Source of the DNA: Candidatus Poribacteria bacterium
GTDB taxonomy: Bacteria > Poribacteria > WGA-4E > WGA-3G
DNA: 64,000 nucleotides
NCBI GenBank assembly: GCA_028820845.1
Contig: JAPPII010000047.1
Span: 1 to 64,000, forward strand
Reading direction: 5' to 3'
Below the pieces are notes generated by a model that was not told where the DNA came from, made no database searches, and worked only from the letters and a program-made list of their open reading frames with translations. Positions 40,050 to 48,068 of this stretch are shown piece by piece; position 1 is the first letter of the stretch, and each line of letters opens with the position of its first letter. The position numbers and the translations under genes are program-made.

Positions 40050-41057
40050 TTAGGAGACTATTGCCTCACGGAATGCCTTGATATGCCTTGGGGTTGTCCC
40101 GCAACATCCACCGACTAAGTAAGCACCGGTTTCGAGGAGTTTGGGGACATAACTTGCCATCTGTTCGGGAGTCTGCGTATAGACGGTCTGATGGTTCTCA
40201 TCAAGTTTGGGCATACCAGCGTTCGGATATGCCATCATCCGCTTGCCCTGAATTCCTCTGTTGGTCAGGGCTGCGTGGAGCTGCTGAGTACCCGTAATTG
40301 CATAAGGCATTCCGGTGTGTTCGTCTCGTCTGGATTCAGCACCGCAGTTCACACCCATAATGCTAACGGCATCTAATAACGAGTCGCCATTTGAAAATTC
40401 ACCTTCCGTGAGGATATTCAGCAAATCTGCCGGAGAATTCCCCCAATCTGTCCGGTAAACGACCTTGCCACTCCGCCGTTCCTTTGTCCACTTGTATGTC
40501 AAGTTTACCGCGATAGGGAGCTCCGTCTGACGTGCGACATCTACAGCGATTGCTGCCTCTTTCGCGGAAAACATTGTTTCAAGACAAAGGAAATCTACGC
40601 CTTCTTCTGCGAGGGTATGAATCACCAATTTGTGCGCCTCTCTGGCATCTACGTTTGGAATCCCGAAAGTTGTATCGCCGCTGTCTGCTTCGATTGCGCC
40701 GGGAGAGGGACCGACGGAACCTGCAATATAGACATCTCTACCATTCCGCTCAATAGCAGCCTTTGCGTGTTGAACAGCGAGGCGTATGAGGCGTTGGGCA
40801 TCCGATGGACTTTGTCCCGCCATTTGTAGATGCAGCGGCGACGCTACAAACGTATTGGTTCCTATTGCCTCAGCACCTGCGCTGATATAATCTGAATGGA
40901 TGTCAATAACGGCAGTGGGATGCAGTTCGTTGGCGAGTGCGCTATTGGTAAGTTCTATATTGCGTGTAAACAATTGCGAACCGAACCCACCATCATACAA
41001 AATCGGTTCATCAGCCTTTAAGCGTTCCTGAAAGTTTTTAATTTTACCTTCCTCCAT
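40050..41057 (-). CDS. Homocysteine S-methyltransferase (MetH N-terminal/MmuM-like)
   Basis: 335 aa. The barrel begins with LYDGGFGSQL; TNTF is near residue 68. The zinc ligands are C238 (MGVNCGAE) and C318-C319 (GGCCGTTP). These enzymes transfer a methyl group to homocysteine to give methionine, either from S-methylmethionine or, as in MetH, from a methyl-corrinoid. The neighbours are a corrinoid activase and a corrinoid-binding protein, and its start overlaps the activase stop (TAATG). A corrinoid donor is therefore likely here (inference). Confidence 0.9.
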   Translation of the reverse strand: MEEGKIKNFQERLKADEPILYDGGFGSQLFTRNIELTNSALANELHPTAVIDIHSDYISAGAEAIGTNTFVASPLHLQMAGQSPSDAQRLIRLAVQHAKAAIERNGRDVYIAGSVGPSPGAIEADSGDTTFGIPNVDAREAHKLVIHTLAEEGVDFLCLETMFSAKEAAIAVDVARQTELPIAVNLTYKWTKERRSGKVVYRTDWGNSPADLLNILTEGEFSNGDSLLDAVSIMGVNCGAESRRDEHTGMPYAITGTQQLHAALTNRGIQGKRMMAYPNAGMPKLDENHQTVYTQTPEQMASYVPKLLETGAYLVGGCCGTTPRHIKAFREAIVS

Positions 41058-42952
41058 TACAACGTTCCTGGCATCGGGTTAAATTGACAGCCCTCCACGA
41101 ATACATCAAAGAAATCGGGAGTTGTCTCCAGTTCAATGTGTTCGATATTCTTGACGAGTGCCTCAATATCTGCGCGTTTTTTCTCGGAAAGGAGGACAGC
41201 CGTCGCACCGGCGACTGCGGCGTTACCGACTTTGACGACATTTGTCTCTGGGACAGGGGCAAGGAAACCGATCTCGACAGCGTCTTGTAGGTTAACATAA
41301 TTGGCAAAACCACCGGCTAAAAAAAGCCTTGTGATGTCTTCAGGGACACAGCCGAAGTGCCGTAAAACGATGTACTGCCCGCAATAGTTCGCAGCCTTTG
41401 CTTGTGCGAGATTGCTCGCATCGTCGCGCGAGAAGGTGATACCGTGTTCTGGCAAAATTGACATGATGCGTTGCTTTCTATCCGAAAAAACGCCTTTTGG
41501 ACTCATCATATCATTGCGACGGAGTTCGGCGAGGAGCGAAATCAGTCCTGAACCGCACAACCCTTGGGGTGCCTCATTATCAATTGTCTCATAACTGAAT
41601 TGATCACCGTTCCATTTCAGAGATTCAATGGCACCCGGATAAGCGGGCATTCCGTATTCAATGCCGCCGCCTTCAAATGCGGGACCGGCAGGACATGACG
41701 CAGCAACCATCCGTTTCGCATTGCCAACAATCACCTCTGTGTTTGTGCCGACATCAACTAACATGACAATCTCATCTGTTGACGGTATATCGATTGAGAC
41801 TAAATCGGCGGCGACATCTGCCCCGACATGGCTCGCAATCAAGGGTAGACTGACAACCATCGCCTTCGGATTCGCTCGGATACCTAAGCGGCGTGTTTTT
41901 TCAACAAGGGCGGTTGTTGAACGGATTCCGTCCCGATACTCGTGTTCAATCGTTGACTTATACGGTTTTTGACCGATGCTCTGGACATCCCGCTTGAAGA
42001 AGATATCGCGCATCGTCGTATTGCCAGCGACAACGACCTCATAAATTTCTTGCCGGACGAAATTATGGCGATCGCACATATCCATGATTTCGCTGTTCAG
42101 TGCAGCGATAAGGGAACGACGGAGTTCTCCATGAAATTCGCCATCATAACTGATACGGTTCATGATGTCGCTGCCCCCAAAACGCTGTGGATTTTCAAAG
42201 GAACTCACAGAGACCGTTTTCCCCGTCTCCAAATCCACCAGATTTGCCACCACTGTGGTCGTTCCGATGTCTATAGCTAAGCCATAAACGTGTCCCCGGT
42301 AGCGGTCAATCGGTTCATCATTGTAATAGACAACACCCTCGCGATGGCGCACGCGTGGATTAAGCTCTGGCGTTTCGTTGTTATTTGTGATGGCGTACGT
42401 TAGAATTCTGGGTGTGCGGCGGAGTGGTGTAAATTCAATGTCCGTATCAACATCAATAACGACGGCTTGGCAGGCAAGGCGGTAGTTGTCTCGTAGGAAG
42501 GCCTCCGCTTCGTTGGGTGGCTGGAGAGCGTCCATCCCGCGTTTGATTTCAACAATACATTCATGGCACTGTCCGGTTCGGAAACAGGAGGTAGGCACTT
42601 GTACGGCTAAATCGTCTGCGTAGTCAAAAACGGTTTTTCCGGGAGTGAGTTGATAGACTTTTCCGTCAGATGTAATCGTGCCAGTGCCGTGTGATTCTGC
42701 TGCTTCGTCTGAATCGTCAATCTCCCACGCGTCTCGATAGTCTAACTTATCATCCCCGACACAGAGCAATCCCGTCCCTTCATCAATTTTTCGCTGGTTT
42801 CGACAACCGAATTTCGCCGTGCAGTGGTCAAGCCGATTCTTGTAGGGACATCGGTAGGTGGCTTGGACATCGGCGTGTGTGACCAATCCTTCAAAAATCT
42901 GTGTAATTTTATTGAGGCGTTTTTCGTATTCGGCTTTGTCTATTTTTTTCAT
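41057..42952 (-). CDS. RACo-type corrinoid activation protein (ferredoxin-ASKHA)
   Basis: 631 aa. The N-terminal 70 residues contain four cysteines (C35, C44, C50, C64). A 2Fe-2S ferredoxin-like domain follows, with C123, C129, C132 and C161. The ASKHA ATPase domain starts LAIDIGTTTVVANL (D228). This is the DUF4445/RACo family, which uses ATP to reduce inactive Co(II) corrinoid proteins. It starts shortly after the corrinoid protein gene (TAG-AGGGAC-ATG), so all three genes of the module are coupled. The extra N-terminal cysteine cluster is not part of the core RACo fold I know. Confidence 0.9.
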   Translation of the reverse strand: MKKIDKAEYEKRLNKITQIFEGLVTHADVQATYRCPYKNRLDHCTAKFGCRNQRKIDEGTGLLCVGDDKLDYRDAWEIDDSDEAAESHGTGTITSDGKVYQLTPGKTVFDYADDLAVQVPTSCFRTGQCHECIVEIKRGMDALQPPNEAEAFLRDNYRLACQAVVIDVDTDIEFTPLRRTPRILTYAITNNNETPELNPRVRHREGVVYYNDEPIDRYRGHVYGLAIDIGTTTVVANLVDLETGKTVSVSSFENPQRFGGSDIMNRISYDGEFHGELRRSLIAALNSEIMDMCDRHNFVRQEIYEVVVAGNTTMRDIFFKRDVQSIGQKPYKSTIEHEYRDGIRSTTALVEKTRRLGIRANPKAMVVSLPLIASHVGADVAADLVSIDIPSTDEIVMLVDVGTNTEVIVGNAKRMVAASCPAGPAFEGGGIEYGMPAYPGAIESLKWNGDQFSYETIDNEAPQGLCGSGLISLLAELRRNDMMSPKGVFSDRKQRIMSILPEHGITFSRDDASNLAQAKAANYCGQYIVLRHFGCVPEDITRLFLAGGFANYVNLQDAVEIGFLAPVPETNVVKVGNAAVAGATAVLLSEKKRADIEALVKNIEHIELETTPDFFDVFVEGCQFNPMPGTL

Positions 42953-42958
42953 GTCCCT

Positions 42959-43717
42959 CTACCATACCTCATCTTCTTCCAGAAGAAACTTTTTAGCCAA
43001 GGCAACACAAGCAAGGGCATCTTTGCCGTATCCATCAGCACCCATGTCATCGGCAAATGTCTGCGTAACAGGGGCACCGCCTACCATAATCTTTACGTCT
43101 TCCCGTAGGTCTTCGTCAATAAAGGCATCAATTGTTTTCCCCATGTTTGGCATTGTCGTCGTCAGAAGTGCGGACATCCCCAAAATAGGTGCTTCATATT
43201 CCTCAACAGCCTCCATAAATTCATCTTCGGAGGTATCAACCCCCAAATCGTGGACGACGAAACCTGCCCCGCGCAACATCATGATGCAAAGATTTTTGCC
43301 GATATCGTGGAGATCTCCCTTGACGGTTCCCATAATTACGGTACCGATGGGATCAATGCCTGACTCAGAGAGAATGGGTTCAATATATGCCATTCCGGCT
43401 TTCATTGCGCGTGCACAGGCTAAGACTTCAGGGACAAAGATGAAGTTTTCGCGGAACTTGATACCAACGATGCCCATCCCAGCGATGAGTCCATCATCCA
43501 TAATCTCCAGTGCCTCTGTGCCATCCTCAAGTGCTGCCTCCGTCAATTCATCAACAGTGTGATGGTCGCCATCAATAAGCGCAGCGGCGATGTCTTGCAT
43601 TGCCGGGGTCGCTTGCGCGAACATCTCGATAGTCAGTTCTATCTCATCAGGCTGCTCAAGATATTCTTCGATTTCTTCTCGGATAAATTCATTTGCGATG
43701 TCATTAATAGATGTCAC
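42959..43717 (-). CDS. Methyltransferase cognate corrinoid-binding protein
   Basis: 252 aa, from GTG at 43,717 with GAGGAGG upstream. Helical cap (about 30-110) plus a B12-binding Rossmann domain with the cobalt-ligand motif GDLHDIGKN (His about 137), followed by SALLTTTMPNM and GGAPVTQ. This is the MtbC/MttC/MtmC-like class that shuttles methyl groups from a substrate methyltransferase to an acceptor. It heads the operon with the RACo activase and homocysteine methyltransferase. No MttB-, MtaB- or MtmB-type substrate methyltransferase gene is in the window. Confidence 0.9.
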   Translation of the reverse strand: MTSINDIANEFIREEIEEYLEQPDEIELTIEMFAQATPAMQDIAAALIDGDHHTVDELTEAALEDGTEALEIMDDGLIAGMGIVGIKFRENFIFVPEVLACARAMKAGMAYIEPILSESGIDPIGTVIMGTVKGDLHDIGKNLCIMMLRGAGFVVHDLGVDTSEDEFMEAVEEYEAPILGMSALLTTTMPNMGKTIDAFIDEDLREDVKIMVGGAPVTQTFADDMGADGYGKDALACVALAKKFLLEEDEVW

Positions 43718-43800
43718 GAGTTTTGAACGCCTCCTCAAAGAACATAAGATAGCATAGGCACAGAAAAATGGCAAACGATTTTTGTGAAAGATAATAGCGT

Positions 43801-43895
43801 CGTTGCATCAGGCGATTGTCAAACAACTCTGCGAATTTGGGAGGCGCGCTTTGGAAGCGCGCCTATTGGAAAAGGCTTCTGGTGCGTTGCATCAG
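43801..43895. repeat. GC-rich hairpin bracketed by an 11-bp direct repeat
   Basis: CGTTGCATCAG occurs at 43801-43811 and 43885-43895. Between them AGGCGCGCTT-tgg-AAGCGCGCCT (43842-43864) is a perfect 10-bp stem. The placement of direct repeats around a palindrome looks like an inserted element with target duplication, or a remnant of one. Confidence 0.6.
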
Positions 43896-43900
43896 ACAGC

Positions 43901-44944
43901 CTAATTCTTCTCCCGGTATTCCTTCAAAAGAGCATTAATCTTGTCAAGAAAATCTTGTGAGTAGATTTCACCGACGAGTGCGTTATGGGTGTCTATGGCA
44001 ATGACATCCCATGCTTCGCGGGATTCATCCTCGAATTCGACGACCTCAATGCCAGCTTTCTTTTGGAGTGCCTCAAGTGCCCTGTCATTATCTTTCCGAA
44101 TATCCTGAATTAAGCTGTCCTGATACGCGTCCGCGGTTTCACGCACTACCTTCTGCTGTTCTGGTGAGAGTCGATCAAAGCTCTCCTTGGTCATGACTGT
44201 GGCACCGACCCCAACATTAACAGGGAGATCACTCATGTATTTGAATTTATCATACCACTGCAATGCTACAGTGACATACGGAGATGCAACTATCGTGTTA
44301 AGCTGTCCTGCATAGAGGGAAGGGAGGACCTGTGTAACCTCTCTGAGTACAGTTGCGATTTCGGCACTTTCGTAAAATGTACGTGCGATTTTGTCGCTTG
44401 AGCGCGCCCACATCTTGACGGTTGATGACTGGAGATCGGCAATAGTGCGGATGGGCTGATTACTGAAGATATAATAATAGCCAATGTCCCCCATACCGAG
44501 CAGGACATATCCAGCATCCATAAAGGCTTTTTCAAGATCTGCCCGGAGGTAATCGCGTACATAGTCAAGTTCATCATAGGTTTTGAACATCCGAGGCAGT
44601 TGGAAAATCAGCACTTCTTCCTGAATTTCACCGAGCCCAGTGGCTGTCATAGCCCCTGCGTGGATCAACCCTGCACGCATCTTTCGGACGACATCGAGTT
44701 CGTCTCCTTGTACACCGTTTGGATAGATACGGAGTCGGAGTTCACCGTCCGTTTTTGCGCGAATTTCTTTTCCCATCGCCTCAAAATTGTTCATCCATGT
44801 AGAGCCTTTCGGTGCGAGGGTTGCGAACTTAATAGATTCAGCAGCGAGACCTGCCATGGGTAGACAAAGCATCCCGAAAATTAGTAGAAACACGCCCATC
44901 AAGTGAGCGGCGCGTGCTTTATAGTCGGTTTTCTTTTTCTGCAT
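43901..44944 (-). CDS. TRAP transporter substrate-binding protein, DctP family
   Basis: 347 aa with an N-terminal signal peptide (about 1-34, ending GLAAESI). DctP fold: KFATLAPKGSTWMNN near the start, followed by GVQGDELDVVRKM and MWARSSDKIA motifs. It binds a small organic acid or related solute in the periplasm for a tripartite ATP-independent transporter. Its start overlaps the TatT gene stop (TAATG). The membrane subunits DctQ/DctM are not in the window. Confidence 0.93.
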   Translation of the reverse strand: MQKKKTDYKARAAHLMGVFLLIFGMLCLPMAGLAAESIKFATLAPKGSTWMNNFEAMGKEIRAKTDGELRLRIYPNGVQGDELDVVRKMRAGLIHAGAMTATGLGEIQEEVLIFQLPRMFKTYDELDYVRDYLRADLEKAFMDAGYVLLGMGDIGYYYIFSNQPIRTIADLQSSTVKMWARSSDKIARTFYESAEIATVLREVTQVLPSLYAGQLNTIVASPYVTVALQWYDKFKYMSDLPVNVGVGATVMTKESFDRLSPEQQKVVRETADAYQDSLIQDIRKDNDRALEALQKKAGIEVVEFEDESREAWDVIAIDTHNALVGEIYSQDFLDKINALLKEYREKN

Positions 44945-45852
44945 TATTCAATCCCTCCTTCTTCCATTTCTTCTAAATCAAAAAGCATATCCACCTGATC
45001 AAGCCAACGTTTCGCTCGTGATTTTGCCAAGGCAGTCGCCGCCTCCTCGCCAGGATAAACGTCCGAGGGTGCATCAAGGACTTCCTGTAAAGACCGTTTG
45101 TAGAGTTCAGCGTCCTGTTTAGGATAGGCATAGTAACGCGCGAGGTAGAATTTGCTCATTAGGAACTTACCGTCATTAATCTCGTCTACACGGTCAATGT
45201 GTTCCTTCGCCTTCTCCGGATCACCACCGATCGTTGGTGCTCGGTCCCCGTAATAGACGGCATAGAACAGATGGGCGCTACCGAAGTAGAAAGTTTCATC
45301 CAATTCAAGGATACGCGCCATCATGAGTTCGACACGCGTAAGGTCAATTACCTGCATCGGATCATCCTTCTGAAGGCTAATCCCGCGCGCCACAGCGTAA
45401 GCCGCCCAAAACAGGGGTTCAACCTGTTTTTTCTCGAGTTTCTGAAGTGCTTTTTTAAAGGTCTCCATATCAACACTTCTCGGTTCTCTGAACGCTTCAT
45501 CGGATTTTGCAAGCACGTCGAATGCATAAGCCTCAGCCTGTTTATAGCGGTCAATTGCCTGTGTACGCATCTCTGCTGCAGTCTCGTAGTCTCCAGCAAT
45601 CTCAGCCTCCTCCATCCTATCCTCCAGAAACCCGGCGTAAGAGGAACACGCGCGGGCGGTACTAACGAGGATACCTGCGCTGCCAATTTTAGCCAATCGC
45701 TCAAGGGTCCCGAGATTGCTTTCGAGGGTAGATTCCACAACGGTTAGATTACCCTCACTCTGAATCCGCGATAACTTGGCGAGACCACATCCACCAAGGA
45801 ATATCGGGAGGAGTAGAATGGATATACGAAAACAAAACTTATTGTATATCAT
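44944..45852 (-). CDS. TRAP-associated TatT (T-component) lipoprotein
   Basis: 302 aa. Lipobox LGGC at about residues 19-22, then TPR-like helical repeats: a YKQAEAYAFDVLAK-like helix pair and the MMARILELDETFYFGSAHLFYAVYYGDRAPTIGG region typical of the TRAP TatT family. TatT lipoproteins form trimers with DctP proteins and are thought to handle hydrophobic ligands in the periplasm. Coupled to dctP by a one-base stop/start overlap. GGAGG lies about 14 bases before the ATG. Confidence 0.88.
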   Translation of the reverse strand: MIYNKFCFRISILLLPIFLGGCGLAKLSRIQSEGNLTVVESTLESNLGTLERLAKIGSAGILVSTARACSSYAGFLEDRMEEAEIAGDYETAAEMRTQAIDRYKQAEAYAFDVLAKSDEAFREPRSVDMETFKKALQKLEKKQVEPLFWAAYAVARGISLQKDDPMQVIDLTRVELMMARILELDETFYFGSAHLFYAVYYGDRAPTIGGDPEKAKEHIDRVDEINDGKFLMSKFYLARYYAYPKQDAELYKRSLQEVLDAPSDVYPGEEAATALAKSRAKRWLDQVDMLFDLEEMEEGGIE

Positions 45853-45886
45853 GGGTGTTAAATTTGCCTCCTAATATGGTTGTCAG

Positions 45887-45907
45887 TTATCAGTTGTCAG
45901 TTAAAGG
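45887..45907. repeat. TCAGTTR heptamer tract
   Basis: Three heptamers (TCAGTTA, TCAGTTG, TCAGTTA) in the gap between the UspA-type gene and the TatT gene. Confidence 0.6.
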
Positions 45908-45971
45908 TTTGTAGCAATGAGATGATATTTAAATTCCACAAACTGCTCTTGCCCGAAAACCGAAAACTGGA

Positions 45972-46811
45972 TCAATGGTAAAGGAAGAGCGGGATGGTTG
46001 TCTCTTGGATCAAGTGCTGTGTAACGCTGCCGACAAAAAATTCGCGAACACTTTTCCTACCGTAAGAGCCCATTACCAACATGTCAATGTCATTTTCGGC
46101 GATGTAGGATTTGACAACGGCATCAGGATGTCCGCTCTGCGTGACAAGATTCGGTTTAATACCGTAACTCTCAAAGAACCCGCCGAGATTTTCCAGCAGT
46201 GCTTGTCCGGCTTCAGGATCATTATTAACAGTGAGCAGTGTTATGTCGCAGGCGTTCCATATACCGAGGAGGAGGAACATGTGTACTGCCTTAGAAGCAG
46301 GCGCACTGTTATCATAGGCGACAAGAACTTTCTCAATTTTCCGGACTGAATCGGGAACAGCAAAAACAGGAGCAAGACCGTTTTTCAGTACCCGTTCAAG
46401 CGTTCCATACGTCTCGTTGGCTGTGTATTCAAAGAAAGTCCGCTTCCCCATTACAATAAAATCGTGGAATTTGGATTCTTCAATAATTTCGGAGAAAGGT
46501 GTGCCGGTATCTGCGTGCAAGACCGCATTGATCTGTCGCTCCTCACAAATACGAGCGAAATCGTCAAGAATCCCCTTTGCCTTTTCCGCTGCCTCCTTTA
46601 ACTGTTGGTCTTCAAGTTGGACGTCATAATGCGTGCCACCGAGCGGCACTGGACCACTTGAAGATTGAATACCGGGCAGGTCAATAATAGCGACTCCTGT
46701 AATCGCTGCGTCGTGAGCAAGTGCGAGTTGACAAGCATACTCTATTGCTGCTTGAGCATAAGGAGAACCGTCTAAACCGAGTAGAATTTTAGAAAAACCT
46801 GAATGCTCCAT
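45972..46811 (-). CDS. Universal stress protein with two Usp domains
   Basis: 279 aa, preceded by GGGAGGAA. Two UspA folds in tandem: residues about 7-145 begin KILLGLDGSPYAQAAIEYA; residues about 155-279 end with the nucleotide-binding pattern VMGSYGRKSVREFFVGSVT (G-x2-G-x9-G-S). The second domain is ATP-binding type; in the first (VMGKRTFFEY) the pattern is degraded. Tandem Usp proteins are regulatory or protective under stress. No partner gene is apparent. Confidence 0.92.
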   Translation of the reverse strand: MEHSGFSKILLGLDGSPYAQAAIEYACQLALAHDAAITGVAIIDLPGIQSSSGPVPLGGTHYDVQLEDQQLKEAAEKAKGILDDFARICEERQINAVLHADTGTPFSEIIEESKFHDFIVMGKRTFFEYTANETYGTLERVLKNGLAPVFAVPDSVRKIEKVLVAYDNSAPASKAVHMFLLLGIWNACDITLLTVNNDPEAGQALLENLGGFFESYGIKPNLVTQSGHPDAVVKSYIAENDIDMLVMGSYGRKSVREFFVGSVTQHLIQETTIPLFLYH

Positions 46812-46944
46812 CGTAGGAATTCCTCCCTTTCAGTTTCACTCGCGCGCCTGTAGAGCAAAACTCGAAAAAATATATTGAATAGCGCGCTGATGGTAATTTC
46901 GTTGTGATACTTAAAAAAATAGCAAGCTCTGGGTAATCTACAAA

Positions 46945-48057
46945 CTACACCGTGAAAGGTAGCAGCGCGATTTTCCCGTCGATCCGTCCCGCTGGGGTCT
47001 CAATTTGAACGCGACTTCCGGCATCAGTGACCACCATCCGAACGTAAGCCATCGCGATCGGTTTTCCGAGCGTTGGGGCAAAGGTGGCACTCGTAATCCA
47101 ACCGACCTCCTTATCCCCATTGAAAACCGGTATACCTTGGTGGAGTTCAAAGGATTCCGCTGATGCCGAGATGCCCTCAACTTCAATACCACGCAATAGG
47201 CGATTGGGATGCCCGCGATATTTCATCCGAGCGACAATTTCTTGCCCAATATAGCACCCCTTCTCAAAGTCAATCGCGTGTTCTAACTCCGCCTCAAGCG
47301 GGATGACAGCATCGGTCAGTTCGGTTCCATACCTTGGAATGCCTGCCTCAATCCGAAGCGACTCAAGGGCGTTCCAACCAATCGGTTGAACGTTAAACCG
47401 TTCACCTTCACGCATTAGTCTTTCCCAAAGCGGCACCAATGCCTCAGCTGCAGTGTAAAGTGTATAACCCATCTCGCCTGTTGTATCTGTTCTCACACAT
47501 ACAACATTATAGTTGAACAGGGCATCCGCTTCATGAAAACGATTGTAGCGTTCAGGTAAGTCGGCGAGCCCATTCATACCCAGTACAAGCTGGACGAGGT
47601 CTGATGACTGAGGACCGTGGACAGCAATTGCCCCGGTTTCAGCAGTTAAATCAGAAATCTCGACATCGTCAGCGATAATGTATTTGTCCAATTCGTTGAA
47701 GAGGGTTTCTGTCGTCTCAGCGGCGGTGTCAATGCCTATCATATCTTTGAAGACATAGACATTAAAATCAGCAATAATCTTGCCTCGATGCGTCAAGATC
47801 ATGGCGTACGTGCCTTGTCCTTCTGATAGGCTTTCAACATCATTGGAGATGAGACGGTGCAGAAATTTTGCCCGATCTTCTCCGACTAATCGGTGTCTGC
47901 CGCGATAGGATACATCAGCAATGCCGACATTGTTCCTCACAGTGTGATGCTCGGAAATTGGGTCGGTAAATTGGATAGCTACATTCCAGTCGTGGTGCCT
48001 TTTCGCAAAGGTCGCTCCCAACTGTTCATGGATGTGATAAAGTGATGTTGTTTTCAT
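46945..48057 (-). CDS. GcvT/YgfZ-family folate-binding protein
   Basis: 370 aa. The GcvT aminomethyltransferase-like fold spans the whole protein. The YgfZ signature KGCYIGQE is present at residues 266-273 with C268, the residue associated with Fe-S cluster assembly and repair. GcvT itself carries a different, catalytic Asp motif here. The N-terminal part (VGIADVSYRGRHRLVGEDRAKFLHRLISND) is typical for the family. It follows the 1,254-aa surface gene by 11 bp and has little Shine-Dalgarno signal, so it may depend on read-through from that gene. I prefer a YgfZ-like role over glycine cleavage. Confidence 0.87.
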   Translation of the reverse strand: MKTTSLYHIHEQLGATFAKRHHDWNVAIQFTDPISEHHTVRNNVGIADVSYRGRHRLVGEDRAKFLHRLISNDVESLSEGQGTYAMILTHRGKIIADFNVYVFKDMIGIDTAAETTETLFNELDKYIIADDVEISDLTAETGAIAVHGPQSSDLVQLVLGMNGLADLPERYNRFHEADALFNYNVVCVRTDTTGEMGYTLYTAAEALVPLWERLMREGERFNVQPIGWNALESLRIEAGIPRYGTELTDAVIPLEAELEHAIDFEKGCYIGQEIVARMKYRGHPNRLLRGIEVEGISASAESFELHQGIPVFNGDKEVGWITSATFAPTLGKPIAMAYVRMVVTDAGSRVQIETPAGRIDGKIALLPFTV

Positions 48058-48068
48058 ATTTTTATAGT

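Noticed and set aside
42953-43900. Cobalamin riboswitch before the corrinoid operon
   Set aside because: The short leader shows no B12-box-like conserved core; only a palindrome with direct repeats is present.
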